Source: Erysipelotrichaceae bacterium
Lineage (GTDB): Bacteria; Bacillota_I; Bacilli_A; Erysipelotrichales; Erysipelotrichaceae
Direction: 5' to 3'
NCBI GenBank assembly: GCA_017432895.1
Contig: JAFRIG010000046.1
Coordinates: 1 to 57,281 of the forward strand
DNA: 57,281 nucleotides
Part shown: positions 8,556-17,578 of the stretch, in pieces
Layout: every line of letters begins with the position of its first letter
Position numbering within the stretch: position 1 is the stretch's first letter
Notes under the pieces: model-generated
The model's input: the letters and a program-made list of their open reading frames with translations, nothing else
Told to the model about the DNA's origin: nothing
Database searches by the model: none
Position numbers and translations under genes: made by a program

Positions 8556-10181
8556 ATGAAAAAATTATTTTCTATTCTGATGGTACTGTTATTGCTGGTA
8601 GGATGCTCCGGCGGTAATGGCGGAGACTCGCAAGGCTCTGAAGAGACCGCAGCAGTCAGGACGGTCACTGTTCAGGCTCCGACTCCGATCATTTCCATGG
8701 ACCACCATATCGCAACCGATGGTACTTCATTCATCGCTGCCACCATGTGCATTTCCGGCTTAATGGAACTGGATGAAAACGGTAATCCGCTTCCTGATAT
8801 GGCTGAATCCTATGATCTGAGCGATGATGGTCTGACTTACACCTTCCATCTGCGTGATGCAGTCTGGTCAAACGGCGATCCTGTTACAGCCAACGACTTC
8901 GTTTACGGCTGGAACAGACTGGTCGATCCGGACACTGCTTCCGATTACAGCTGGATGCTGGAAACGGCTTCCGTCGAATCCTATGAAGCAACGGATGACA
9001 AGACGTTCGTCGTCAAACTCTCCACACCTTCAGGCTTCTTCGTAGCGCTGACGGCCTTCCCTTCGTTCTTCCCGATGAACCAGAAGTTCGTTGAAGAAAA
9101 GGGTGACCAGTATTCGCTGTCCGTCAATGATCTGCTTTACAACGGACCTTACACGATGACTTCCTGGACTTCCGGCTATTCCTTCGAATTCGAACTGAAT
9201 CCGAACTACTGGAATGCGGAAAAATACAAGAACGAATATGCGGAGAAGGTCGTCTTCCGTGAGATCACCGATACGCAGACCGCTTTGATGGAATATGAAA
9301 GCGGCAACCTGGACAACGTCTCATTATCAGGCGAACAGGTCGATGCCAACAAGGATGTCGATGGCTTTGTCAACAGACTGGCCGGTTACATGTACTATCT
9401 GTCCGTCAACATGGGCAACAACGTTCATGATCGTTCAGGTGCTGCCGACCTGGCTAATGCCAATGTCAGACAGGCTATGCTGTATGCGATCGACAGAGAA
9501 GACATCGCCAGAGTTCTGAACGATGGTTCTGTCGCAGCCGGCGGTATCATTCCGATCGGTCTGGCTTCCAATCCTTCCAACGGTAAAGACTTCCGTGACG
9601 ATGCCGGTCAGGTCGTAGCTTACGATCCGGATCTGGCTAAGGATTACTATGCCAAGGCTGTTGCGGAACTTGGTCACGATGTAACATTCGAGCTCTTATA
9701 CGGTACTGATGAAGGCGATTCCGTCATCAAGGCTGCCGAGCGTATCCAGTTCTATCTTGAACAGGCCGGTTTCACTGTCAACCTCAATGGCAAGCCTAAG
9801 AAAGAAAGACTTGACCTCGCAGGCAATACTAACGATCACGATTACGATGTCATGCTGACACGTTGGGGCCCGGACTATGGCGATCCTCAGACTTACATGG
9901 ATCTGTTTGTTTCGACCAACTCTTCCAACAACGACGGCGGTTACAATTCGGCAGAATATGACGGCTTAGTCGCTGATGCCGAAAGAGGCGCCGGTGCTAC
10001 CGATGCCGATGTCAGATGGAAAGATTTCCTTGATGCTGAAGTTCAGCTGGTCAAGACCGATGCTGCTGTCATTCCTGTATTCCAGGCCGGCGGCGCTATG
10101 ATCATCAGCCCGAGCATTTCCGGTATCGAATTCCACTCAGCTGCCGTTGACAGCTACCGTCATATCGTAGTCAACAAATAA
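8556..10181 (+). CDS. oppA: Oligopeptide ABC transporter substrate-binding lipoprotein OppA
   Basis: The 541-residue product has a lipoprotein signal with lipobox LVGC (Cys17) and a Gly/Ser/Asp linker, then a family 5 (SBP_bac_5) binding protein. Typical features are the opening around ISMDHHIATDGTSF, the DGLTYTFHLRDAVWSNGDPV motif at about 90-110, and the late NTNDHDYDVMLTRWGPDYGD region that closes over peptide ligands. It captures oligopeptides outside the cell for OppBC. It is the first gene of the operon, with a near-consensus promoter and a strong ribosome site. A hairpin after the stop should make oppA mRNA more abundant than the permease part. Confidence 0.93.
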   Translation: MKKLFSILMVLLLLVGCSGGNGGDSQGSEETAAVRTVTVQAPTPIISMDHHIATDGTSFIAATMCISGLMELDENGNPLPDMAESYDLSDDGLTYTFHLRDAVWSNGDPVTANDFVYGWNRLVDPDTASDYSWMLETASVESYEATDDKTFVVKLSTPSGFFVALTAFPSFFPMNQKFVEEKGDQYSLSVNDLLYNGPYTMTSWTSGYSFEFELNPNYWNAEKYKNEYAEKVVFREITDTQTALMEYESGNLDNVSLSGEQVDANKDVDGFVNRLAGYMYYLSVNMGNNVHDRSGAADLANANVRQAMLYAIDREDIARVLNDGSVAAGGIIPIGLASNPSNGKDFRDDAGQVVAYDPDLAKDYYAKAVAELGHDVTFELLYGTDEGDSVIKAAERIQFYLEQAGFTVNLNGKPKKERLDLAGNTNDHDYDVMLTRWGPDYGDPQTYMDLFVSTNSSNNDGGYNSAEYDGLVADAERGAGATDADVRWKDFLDAEVQLVKTDAAVIPVFQAGGAMIISPSISGIEFHSAAVDSYRHIVVNK

Positions 10182-10208
10182 AAGGCTGATCTTTAAGTAT
10201 GAAACTTT

Positions 10209-10246
10209 AGAGCGGTTGAGCCTAGCTTGATCGCTCTATTGTTTTT
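10209..10246 (+). terminator. Hairpin between oppA and oppB (partial terminator)
   Basis: Arms AGAGCGGTTGAG and CTTGATCGCTCT form a 12-pair stem with three G-U pairs and a 5-base loop, followed by ATTGTTTTT. It lies within the operon, so some read-through is expected. Confidence 0.65.
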
Positions 10247-10261
10247 GAAAGGAGCGTGTTT

Positions 10262-11194
10262 ATGAAGAAATACATTATGAAAAGAGTTATGATCTCGATC
10301 GCAACTCTTTTGGTGATCATCCTGGTGCTGTTTCTATTGATGGACCTGATGCCTGGTACACCTTTTAATGATGAAAAACTGACGGAAGCGCAACTGGCTT
10401 TGCTTTATCAGAAATACGGTCTGGATAAACCATTGTTAGTTCGCTTTTTCCTTTATCTGAAGAATATGCTGATGGGGGACCTCGGTGTTTCCTATGCGAT
10501 AAACAAGAACTTTGCGATTTCAGACATGATTAAAGGGCGTTTGGGGATCTCGATCGCCGTCGGTGCGATGGCGATGCTGTTTGGTACGATCCTGGGTCTT
10601 ATCTTAGGTATCCTGGCTGCCCTCAATCACAATACCTGGATCGATAACCTGTGTTCGGTGATCTCGGTCATCGGCGTCAGCGTTCCTTCCTATGTCTGTG
10701 CTCTGCTTTTGTGCTACTACGTGGCCTATAAGCTCAAGCTCTTGCCTATCCTATACAATCAGACGATGCCATTTAAATCGCTGATCCTGCCGGCTTTGGC
10801 TTTGTCGGTGTCACCGACGGCCAATATCGCCAGATTTACCAGGTCGGAAATGCTGGATGTGCTCAATTCCGATTACATTCAGCTGGTCCAGTCCAAAGGC
10901 GTCAAAGAGTATCGCATGATCATCAAACATGCCTTAAGAAACACTTTGATCCCGATCATCACGGTCATGGGACCCTTGCTGGTAAACCTGTTGACGGGTT
11001 CTTCCGTCATCGAAAGGATCTTCGGTATTCCGGGTATCGGTCTATTGATGATCAGCGGCATTCAGCAGAACGACTACAACGTCACGATCGCCTGTTCCTT
11101 CATCTATTCGGTGATGTATATCGCGGTGATGCTGTTTGTCGATATCCTTTACGGTATTATCGATCCCCGGATCAGGGTCGCCAAGGAGGGTTGA
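10262..11194 (+). CDS. oppB: Oligopeptide ABC transporter permease OppB
   Basis: The 310-residue inner-membrane permease has an N-terminal helix (about 8-30), then the ABC permease core with the cytoplasmic EAA loop region VQSKGVKEYRMIIKHALRN, which contacts the ATPases. It ends in IDPRIRVA, the usual OppB/DppB tail. I chose ATG 10262 over an in-frame GTG six bases earlier because AAAGGAG (10248-10254) is then 7 bases from the start. It forms the pore together with OppC, whose start is one base after this stop. Confidence 0.93.
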   Translation: MKKYIMKRVMISIATLLVIILVLFLLMDLMPGTPFNDEKLTEAQLALLYQKYGLDKPLLVRFFLYLKNMLMGDLGVSYAINKNFAISDMIKGRLGISIAVGAMAMLFGTILGLILGILAALNHNTWIDNLCSVISVIGVSVPSYVCALLLCYYVAYKLKLLPILYNQTMPFKSLILPALALSVSPTANIARFTRSEMLDVLNSDYIQLVQSKGVKEYRMIIKHALRNTLIPIITVMGPLLVNLLTGSSVIERIFGIPGIGLLMISGIQQNDYNVTIACSFIYSVMYIAVMLFVDILYGIIDPRIRVAKEG

Positions 11195-11195
11195 A

Positions 11196-12212
11196 ATGAG
11201 TGAAATAAAGAACCACGAATTCCACCACGACGATTTTGAATTCGCCCATGAAGAAGGGGAAAAGCTGATCGATAAGACCTATAAATCCACTTCCTACTGG
11301 AAGGATGTCTGGGGCAACTTCTCCAAAAACAAGGGTGCTTTGATCGGTGCCATCATCATCGTCATCATCATCCTGCTGGCCATCTTTGGCCCGAATATGA
11401 ACCCGCATACCTACAAGTCGATCAACCTGGGTCATGAATGCATCGTGCCCAGGATCCCGATCTTAGAGAAACTGGGTATCGCCAACGGCTATTTCAAAGG
11501 CAACGACCAGTATGAAGCCAAGGGTATCAAGGATCTCTATTACTGGTTCGGTACGGATACCCAGGGCCGAGATATCTTTACCCGTGTCTGGGCCGGTACC
11601 AGAGTATCGTTAGTCATCGCTTTTGCGGCGGTGTTAGTCGATATCTTCATCGGCATGGTCTATGGCCTGGTCTCCGGTTTCATCGGCGGTAGAGTCGATA
11701 TGATCCTGCAGCGTATCGCCGAGATCCTCAATGGTATCCCGACCTTAGTCGTCGTCACTCTTTTGGGTCTGGTGCTTAAACCCGGCATTTCTTCCATCAT
11801 CTTCTCGCTTGTCTTAACAGGCTGGATCGGTATGGAAAGGATCGCCCGTGCACAGGTCTTAAAGGTCAAGGAACAGGAATACATCCTGGCTTCCACGACT
11901 CTTGGTGCTTCAAAGTTCAGACTGATCTTCAAGGAAGTCTTGCCCAACATCTTCGGACAGGTCATCATCACTTCAATGTTCTCCATACCAAGTGCGATCT
12001 TCCTTGAGGCTTATCTGTCTTTCCTGGGCTTAGGTGTGCCGGCTCCTTTGGCATCCTTGGGATCTTTGGTCTCCGATGGCTACAAGTCCATGACGACTTA
12101 TTCATACATCCTGATCATCCCGGTCATCGTGCTGGGTATCCTGATGTTATGCTTCAATCTCTTTGCGGATGGTTTGCGTGATGCATTTGATCCGAAGATG
12201 TTAAACAAGTAG
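11196..12212 (+). CDS. oppC: Oligopeptide ABC transporter permease OppC
   Basis: The 338-residue permease has the OppC N-terminal extension (about 1-45), a first helix rich in Ile (about 50-70), an extracellular section with YYWFGTDTQGRDIFTRVWAG, and the permease core. The EAA-type loop is STTLGASKFRLIFKEVLPN. ATG 11196 was chosen because AAGGAGGG (11183-11190) precedes it; an upstream in-frame start at 11136 lies inside oppB. It pairs with OppB. Confidence 0.93.
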   Translation: MSEIKNHEFHHDDFEFAHEEGEKLIDKTYKSTSYWKDVWGNFSKNKGALIGAIIIVIIILLAIFGPNMNPHTYKSINLGHECIVPRIPILEKLGIANGYFKGNDQYEAKGIKDLYYWFGTDTQGRDIFTRVWAGTRVSLVIAFAAVLVDIFIGMVYGLVSGFIGGRVDMILQRIAEILNGIPTLVVVTLLGLVLKPGISSIIFSLVLTGWIGMERIARAQVLKVKEQEYILASTTLGASKFRLIFKEVLPNIFGQVIITSMFSIPSAIFLEAYLSFLGLGVPAPLASLGSLVSDGYKSMTTYSYILIIPVIVLGILMLCFNLFADGLRDAFDPKMLNK

Positions 12213-12220
12213 GTGATATT

Positions 12221-13318
12221 ATGGCAAAATTCAAAAGAGATAAAAACGAAAGAGTCCTTTCGATCAGAGACCTGAATATATCTTTCAAGACCAATTACGG
12301 CGTCGTCAGAGCGATCAGAGGTGTCCGTCTGGACCTCTTCCAGGGTGAGACGGTCGCAATCGTGGGCGAATCAGGTTCAGGCAAGTCGGTCACCGTCAAG
12401 ACGATGATGGGCATCCTGGATTCCAACGGTACCATCGATTCCGGTTCCATCAATTACCGCTATACCGATAAGGACGGTCAGATGGTCGAATGCGATCTGG
12501 CCAAGATGTCGCAGAAAGACATCCGTTACAACCTGTGCGGCAAGCACATCGCCATGGTCTTCCAGGATCCGATGACTTCCTTAGATCCGACGATGACTAT
12601 CGGCAAGCAGATCATGGAACCGATGATCGAACACAAGTACGCCAATAAGGAAGAAGCGGCCAAAAAAGCTTTGGAGCTGCTGGATGAAGTCGGTATTTCC
12701 GAACCGGCAAAGACTTTCAAACAGTATCCGCATGAATTATCAGGCGGTATGAGACAAAGAGTCGTCATTGCCATCGCTTTGGCTTGTGACCCCGATATCC
12801 TTATCTGTGACGAGCCGACTACGGCTTTGGACGTCACGATCCAGGCCAAGATCCTGGAGAAGATCAAGGAGATCCAGTTAAAGAAGAATATTTCCGTCAT
12901 CTATATCACCCATGATTTAGGCGTCGTTGCCAAGGTCGCGGACTATGTGGCGGTCATGTATGCCGGCAGGATCGTGGAAAAAGGCAATATCAATGAAGTC
13001 TTCTATGATCCGCGTCATCCGTATACCTGGGGATTACTGTCTTCGATGCCGGATGTCGATACCGATTCCGATCGACTTTTTGCCATCCCGGGCTCTCCGC
13101 CCAATCTGATGGAAGAAGTGGTCGGCGATGCCTTTGCGCCGCGTAATCCGTTTGCGTTGAAGATCGACTACCGTGAAGAACCGCCGATGTTCGATGTGGG
13201 CGGTCAGCACCGTGTCGCATCGTGGCTTTGCGATCCGCATGCCCCGAAAGTTGAACTTCCGGAAGACTTGAAAGTAAGGATCGCCAAGATGAAGAAGGAG
13301 GCAGGTATCAATGAGTGA
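12221..13318 (+). CDS. oppD: Oligopeptide ABC transporter ATPase OppD
   Basis: The 365-residue ATPase has Walker A GESGSGKSV (about 48-56), the Q-loop in MVFQDPMTSLDP, signature LSGGMRQR, Walker B ILICDEPTTALD and the H-loop ITHD. The oligo_HPY tail (about 270-340) is present but lacks the Cys residues often found there. It drives peptide uptake with OppF. The start is 8 bases after the oppC stop with AGGTGAT as ribosome site. Confidence 0.93.
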   Translation: MAKFKRDKNERVLSIRDLNISFKTNYGVVRAIRGVRLDLFQGETVAIVGESGSGKSVTVKTMMGILDSNGTIDSGSINYRYTDKDGQMVECDLAKMSQKDIRYNLCGKHIAMVFQDPMTSLDPTMTIGKQIMEPMIEHKYANKEEAAKKALELLDEVGISEPAKTFKQYPHELSGGMRQRVVIAIALACDPDILICDEPTTALDVTIQAKILEKIKEIQLKKNISVIYITHDLGVVAKVADYVAVMYAGRIVEKGNINEVFYDPRHPYTWGLLSSMPDVDTDSDRLFAIPGSPPNLMEEVVGDAFAPRNPFALKIDYREEPPMFDVGGQHRVASWLCDPHAPKVELPEDLKVRIAKMKKEAGINE

Positions 13319-14249
13319 GATCAGAAAACCATTGCTTCATGTGGAAAATCTTAAGCAGCATTTCCGCATTAATCGCAAACAGACGACCAAAGCGGTCGAC
13401 GGTATCAGCTTCGATATCTATGAAGGCGAGACCTATGGTCTGGTTGGCGAATCAGGTTCAGGCAAGTCGACGACCGGTCGAGCCATCATCAGATTATATA
13501 AACCGACGGATGGCACGATCATCTTTGACGGTCACGACATTTCCGGCAAGCTTTCCAAACAGGACGAGGAATATCTGCGTACCAATATGGCCATGATCTT
13601 CCAGGACCCGATGGCTTGTCTCAATCCCCGTAAGAAGGCGAAAGAAATCATTGCCGAAGGTCTGGAGATCCACCATCTGTGTAGTTCACAGGCGGAACTG
13701 GATGAGAAGGTCAATTCAATATTAGATAAGGTCGGTCTGTCCCGAGAACAGGCGACCAGATTCCCGCATCAGTTCTCCGGCGGTCAGCGTCAGCGTATCG
13801 GTATCGCCAGAGCTCTGGTCATGAATCCCAAACTGGTCATCGCTGATGAATGTATCTCGGCTTTGGATGTTTCCATTCAGGCTCAGGTCGTCAACCTGAT
13901 GAAGGACTTGCAGGATGAACTTGGTACGACTTACCTGTTCATTGCCCACGACCTTTCGATGGTCAAGTACATCTCCGATCGTATCGGGGTCATGCATCTG
14001 GGCTACATCGTCGAGACCGGAACTACCGATGAGATCTTCGAGAATCCGATCCATCCTTATACCAAATCACTGCTGTCAGCTATCCCGCATCCCAATCCGA
14101 TCGTGGAAAAGAAGCGTATCGCTCTTAGCTACAACAAGGATGAGGAAGGTGTCGATTATGAGGCCGGTCACGAGCACGTGATCAGTGAGACGCACAAAGT
14201 CCTGGCGACGGACGAAGAGTTCGCCAAATGGACTAAACAAGTCGCATAA
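13311..14249 (+). CDS. oppF: Oligopeptide ABC transporter ATPase OppF
   Basis: The 312-residue ATPase has Walker A GESGSGKST, Q-loop MIFQDPMACLNP, signature FSGGQRQR, Walker B LVIADECISALD and H-loop IAHD. In Walker B the usual DEP is DEC, which is seen in many OppF proteins. The start overlaps the oppD stop by 8 bases, with GGAGG inside oppD, so the two should be translationally coupled. It is the last gene of the operon and is followed by a terminator. Confidence 0.93.
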   Translation: MSEIRKPLLHVENLKQHFRINRKQTTKAVDGISFDIYEGETYGLVGESGSGKSTTGRAIIRLYKPTDGTIIFDGHDISGKLSKQDEEYLRTNMAMIFQDPMACLNPRKKAKEIIAEGLEIHHLCSSQAELDEKVNSILDKVGLSREQATRFPHQFSGGQRQRIGIARALVMNPKLVIADECISALDVSIQAQVVNLMKDLQDELGTTYLFIAHDLSMVKYISDRIGVMHLGYIVETGTTDEIFENPIHPYTKSLLSAIPHPNPIVEKKRIALSYNKDEEGVDYEAGHEHVISETHKVLATDEEFAKWTKQVA

Positions 14250-14256
14250 ACAAGAG

Positions 14257-14287
14257 ACCCGCATCTGTACGATAGCGGGTTTTCATT
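14257..14287 (+). terminator. Terminator of the opp operon
   Basis: ACCCGC pairs with GCGGGT around a 12-base loop, followed by TTTCATT. Confidence 0.75.
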
Positions 14288-14297
14288 ATCTGTAAAC

Positions 14298-14327
14298 TTG
14301 AAATAAAATCATGTCTTCTATTATAAT
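14298..14327 (+). promoter_or_regulatory. Promoter of the DUF1848 gene, probably giving a leaderless mRNA
   Basis: TTGAAA (14298-14303), 18-base spacer, TATAAT (14322-14327). Only 9 bases separate the -10 from the ATG at 14337, so transcription should begin one to three bases before the start codon. No Shine-Dalgarno can fit. Confidence 0.7.
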
Positions 14328-14336
14328 CGAGATGAT

Positions 14337-15260
14337 ATGATACTCAATACCGGCAGCCGGACCGATATTCCGGCTTTTTACAGCGAATGGTTCATGAACA
14401 GGATAAGGGCAGGTTTTGTCATGGCCAGAAATCCCTATTATCCCAAACAGGTGATCAAATATCGTCTGGATCCCGAAAGTGTTGAGATCCTTGTCTTTTG
14501 CAGCAAGGATCCGTCAAAGATCTTGAAGTATCTGGATGAACTTAAGGACTATCGGATATATTTCAATGTGACGATCACGCCCTATGGCAAAGATATCGAA
14601 CCCAATGTTCCGGATAAGAAGGGAGTACTGGAAAGCTTTAAAAGATTGAGTGAAAAACTCGGTGTGAAAAAAGTCGTCTGGCGTTACGATCCGATCTTTC
14701 TTAGTGAAAGATACGATCTTGAATATCACCTTCAGGCTTTTGAAAAGATGGCGAAGGAATTGAAAGGCTATACCAGCGCCGTCATCATCAGCTTCATCGA
14801 TCTCTATGAAAAGACTAAGCGCAATTTTCCATCCGTAAGGGAAGTCTCATTTGAAGATCAGTGTACCTTTTGCGAAGCATTCGTAAAGATCGCTTCCAAA
14901 TATGATATGAAAGTCAGGCTGTGCCATGAAGATGAAAGGCTTGAACGATATGGCGCCGATGCCTCGGGGTGTCTCAGCCGTGAGGTGCTGGAGGAGGCTT
15001 TTGATATCAAGCTGAAACCCGTACACAACCAAAGCCGGGAAGGTTGTGCGTGTCTGTTAGGTAACGACATCGGGGCTTATAACAGCTGTCTGCACCTGTG
15101 CCGCTACTGTTATGCAAACTACGATGAAAGGCTGGTCAGAAACAGCCATCGTAAACACGATCCCTTGAGTCCCTTACTGATAGGGAATCTTGAGGCGGAT
15201 GATGAGATCAAAGAAAACAAAGCCGTATCGGTGATCGATGAACAGCTCACATTGTTTTGA
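14337..15260 (+). CDS. DUF1848 family protein with C-terminal cysteine cluster
   Basis: The 307-residue protein opens with MILNTGSRTDIPAFYSEWF, the typical DUF1848 start, so the ATG at 14337 is well supported. It ends in a cluster with CACLLGNDIGAYNSC and CLHLCRYCYAN; the CxxxCxxC spacing resembles an iron-sulfur site of radical-SAM type. The N-terminal barrel-like part has VVWRYDPIFLSE. Its biochemical role is not established; a redox or radical reaction is only inference. It stands alone between two terminators, and its promoter predicts a leaderless transcript. Confidence 0.85.
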   Translation: MILNTGSRTDIPAFYSEWFMNRIRAGFVMARNPYYPKQVIKYRLDPESVEILVFCSKDPSKILKYLDELKDYRIYFNVTITPYGKDIEPNVPDKKGVLESFKRLSEKLGVKKVVWRYDPIFLSERYDLEYHLQAFEKMAKELKGYTSAVIISFIDLYEKTKRNFPSVREVSFEDQCTFCEAFVKIASKYDMKVRLCHEDERLERYGADASGCLSREVLEEAFDIKLKPVHNQSREGCACLLGNDIGAYNSCLHLCRYCYANYDERLVRNSHRKHDPLSPLLIGNLEADDEIKENKAVSVIDEQLTLF

Positions 15261-15316
15261 GTAAGTGATCTAATTGTCCAAAACTCAGTCTTAAACTAAC
15301 AAAATTCCATCTTTTT

Positions 15317-15336
15317 AGCCCTTAAGGGGCTTTTTT
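15317..15336 (+). terminator. Terminator after the DUF1848 gene
   Basis: AGCCC, loop TTAAG, GGGCT, then TTTTT. It lies 56 bases after the stop. Confidence 0.7.
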
Positions 15337-15384
15337 GATATATCGGGGCGATATCTGAAAGTTTATACTGAAGGCAGGAGTTGA

Positions 15385-17052
15385 GATTCGGAAATAAAAA
15401 ATAACGAAATATTCTGGGGACGTGAGAAGCGTCGCCGCCTTCTTTTATTATCGATCAGATCAGACAACCGCAGGATCCTTGAGGAAGCTCTGGCGGATGA
15501 ATACGAGCTGTATTATTCAGAGAATAAGGAAGAAGCCTTGCGGCTGTTAAAAGCCGGAAAGGATATGTTTTCTTTATGCATCACTGAAGACGAAGATGAA
15601 TTGCCGGGATTGATCAAAGGATTGCCGGTCATCGTCATCGTTAATGACAGATCAAGGGAAGCTGATCTGTTGGCACTGGGGGTCGAGGATCTGCTGGAAA
15701 AGCCTTTGAAAACCAGAAGCATTATCCTTGATCACATTGAAAAAGCGATCATGCGTTATGAGGCTTCGAAGATCATTCATGAGACCCAATATGATCCTTT
15801 GAGCGGTCTGTACAACCTGCATTACTTCTATACCTATGGCCAGCGGATGGATCAGTTTTATCCTGAAGTACAGATGGATGCGATCGTCTTCAATGTGAAT
15901 CGTTTCCATATGATCAATGAACGGTTCGGACGCTATTATGGCGATCGGGTTTTAGTTAAGATAGCTGAAACCCTGAAGCAGATCTTCAATGATCAGGGCT
16001 GCATCATCGCCAGGGCCGAGAGCGACAGCTTTATGGTCTGTTGTCCGCATCGGGATGATCATAAAGCCATCCTGCAGAAACTGGATGAGGCTTTGAAGAA
16101 AGAGAGAGTCATGATGCGTATGGGTGTTTATGCCTGTGCCGATAAGGATCTGCCCATCGAGACCCGTTTTGATAGAGCCAGGCAGGCAGCTATGGCGATC
16201 CGCAACGACTATCAAAGACGCATCGGTACCTATGACAAGCGGATGTCAAAACAGGAGCTGTTCAATCAGCGGCTGATCGATGATTTTGAAACGGCTTTAG
16301 CACAGGAACAGTTCAAAGTCTTCTATCAGCCCAAGTTCAATATCCGCTCGGACATCCCGGTCTTGACTTCAGCGGAAGCCCTGTTGCGCTGGAAACATCC
16401 TTCGCTGGGCCTGATACCGCCCAATGTCTTCATTCCCTTATTTGAAGAAAACGGCCTCATAAGCAGACTTGATCTCTATGTCTGGCAAAGGGCGGCAAGG
16501 CAGCTAAGAAAGTGGCGTGAGGAACTCAAGATCGCGGTACCTGTTTCCGTCAACGTCTCCCGGATCGACATGTTTGATCCGCAGCTGATCGATGATCTGC
16601 AGGACATCATTAATGATAATAAACTGCAGGCGGGAGATATGCTGCTGGAGATAACCGAGTCGGCATATGGAGAAGATCCCAAACTGCTGATCGACAGGGT
16701 CAATGCATTGCGCAAGCTTGGTTTCATGATCGAGATGGATGATTTCGGAACGGGCTATTCGACTTTGAACATGCTGTCGAGCCTGCCGATCGATGCCTTG
16801 AAGATCGATATGCGTTTCGTGAAAGAGGCTTTTGCAGGCAGGAAGAAAGATACGAGGATGATCGAGATCATCATCGATATCGCCAGGTACCTGCGTCTGC
16901 TGACGATCGCGGAAGGAGTCGAAGATGTACAACAGCTTAATACTCTGAAAGAGCTGGGCTGTGATATCGTTCAGGGCTATTATTTTTCCAAGCCGGTGGA
17001 TGAAAACAGCTTTGCGGGATTCCTGGATGAGAAGCTGAAAATGCTTGGCTGA
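15385..17052 (+). CDS. Receiver-like / degenerate GGDEF / EAL protein (c-di-GMP phosphodiesterase), start unresolved
   Basis: The reading frame is open from 15385, but its first ordinary start is TTG at 15538 (504 residues). The upstream codons read as a receiver-like opening, with RRRLLLLSIRSDNRRILEEA and ELYYSENKEEALRLL, so the real N-terminus lies further up. The GGDEF domain is degenerate: the signature is replaced by RAESDSF, so it should not make c-di-GMP. The EAL domain keeps AEALLRW (Glu about 280 from the TTG), VNVS, EITES, MDDFGTGYS, LKID, AEGVE and QGYYFSKP, so it should hydrolyse c-di-GMP. No other c-di-GMP enzyme is in the window. AGGAG at 15376-15380 is near but no normal in-frame start follows it. 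Confidence 0.8.
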   Translation, partial: DSEIKNNEIFWGREKRRRLLLLSIRSDNRRILEEALADEYELYYSENKEEALRLLKAGKDMFSLCITEDEDELPGLIKGLPVIVIVNDRSREADLLALGVEDLLEKPLKTRSIILDHIEKAIMRYEASKIIHETQYDPLSGLYNLHYFYTYGQRMDQFYPEVQMDAIVFNVNRFHMINERFGRYYGDRVLVKIAETLKQIFNDQGCIIARAESDSFMVCCPHRDDHKAILQKLDEALKKERVMMRMGVYACADKDLPIETRFDRARQAAMAIRNDYQRRIGTYDKRMSKQELFNQRLIDDFETALAQEQFKVFYQPKFNIRSDIPVLTSAEALLRWKHPSLGLIPPNVFIPLFEENGLISRLDLYVWQRAARQLRKWREELKIAVPVSVNVSRIDMFDPQLIDDLQDIINDNKLQAGDMLLEITESAYGEDPKLLIDRVNALRKLGFMIEMDDFGTGYSTLNMLSSLPIDALKIDMRFVKEAFAGRKKDTRMIEIIIDIARYLRLLTIAEGVEDVQQLNTLKELGCDIVQGYYFSKPVDENSFAGFLDEKLKMLG

Positions 17053-17173
17053 GGGTACTGAAATAGTCCGTGTTTAGCGCCGATTTTAAGGTCTGCTGAC
17101 TCCCTATTCACTTTTTGAAACTAAGTATTATAATATATTTATTCTTTTTCAAAAGAGAATTACGGAGATAGAT

Positions 17174-17578
17174 ATGAAACAGACTAGTACGATCATCGTC
17201 GGCGCCGGAAGACTGGGCGGAACGATAGCAAGAAAACTGAATATGATTGAAAATGTTCTGATCATCGACAAGAATCGCAGCAAGTTTCTGAAGCTGCAGG
17301 ACTACAGCGGTTTCGTCGAATGCGGGGACGCTACCGATATGGCGCTGCTGGAGAAATCCGGCATCAAGGAAGCCGACAGGCTGATCGCCGTCACTGATGA
17401 CGACAATGTCAACATCTTCCTGGCAGATATCTGTACGACTTTTTATTCCGTACCTGAGATCATTATCAAACTGAAGGATTCGCGCAAGAGAGTGCTGGTT
17501 GACCCCAAGGTCCATTGCATCTGTCCGTTTGATCTCTTCCTTGACTACTTCGATCAGGAAAGCGAGGCCGGAAAATGA
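17174..17578 (+). CDS. Potassium uptake regulator, RCK N-terminal (TrkA-N) domain only
   Basis: The 134-residue protein is a single Rossmann-type RCK domain with the nucleotide loop VGAGRLGGTIA (about 9-19), an acidic end to strand 2 (IIDKN) and the ECGDATD turn. It lacks the C-terminal ligand domain found in KtrA and TrkA. It should sit on the cytoplasmic side of the TrkH-type channel and gate it with NAD(H) or ATP/ADP. It overlaps the next gene by ATGA, and all three genes form one operon. The ribosome site is CGGAG. Confidence 0.85.
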   Translation: MKQTSTIIVGAGRLGGTIARKLNMIENVLIIDKNRSKFLKLQDYSGFVECGDATDMALLEKSGIKEADRLIAVTDDDNVNIFLADICTTFYSVPEIIIKLKDSRKRVLVDPKVHCICPFDLFLDYFDQESEAGK

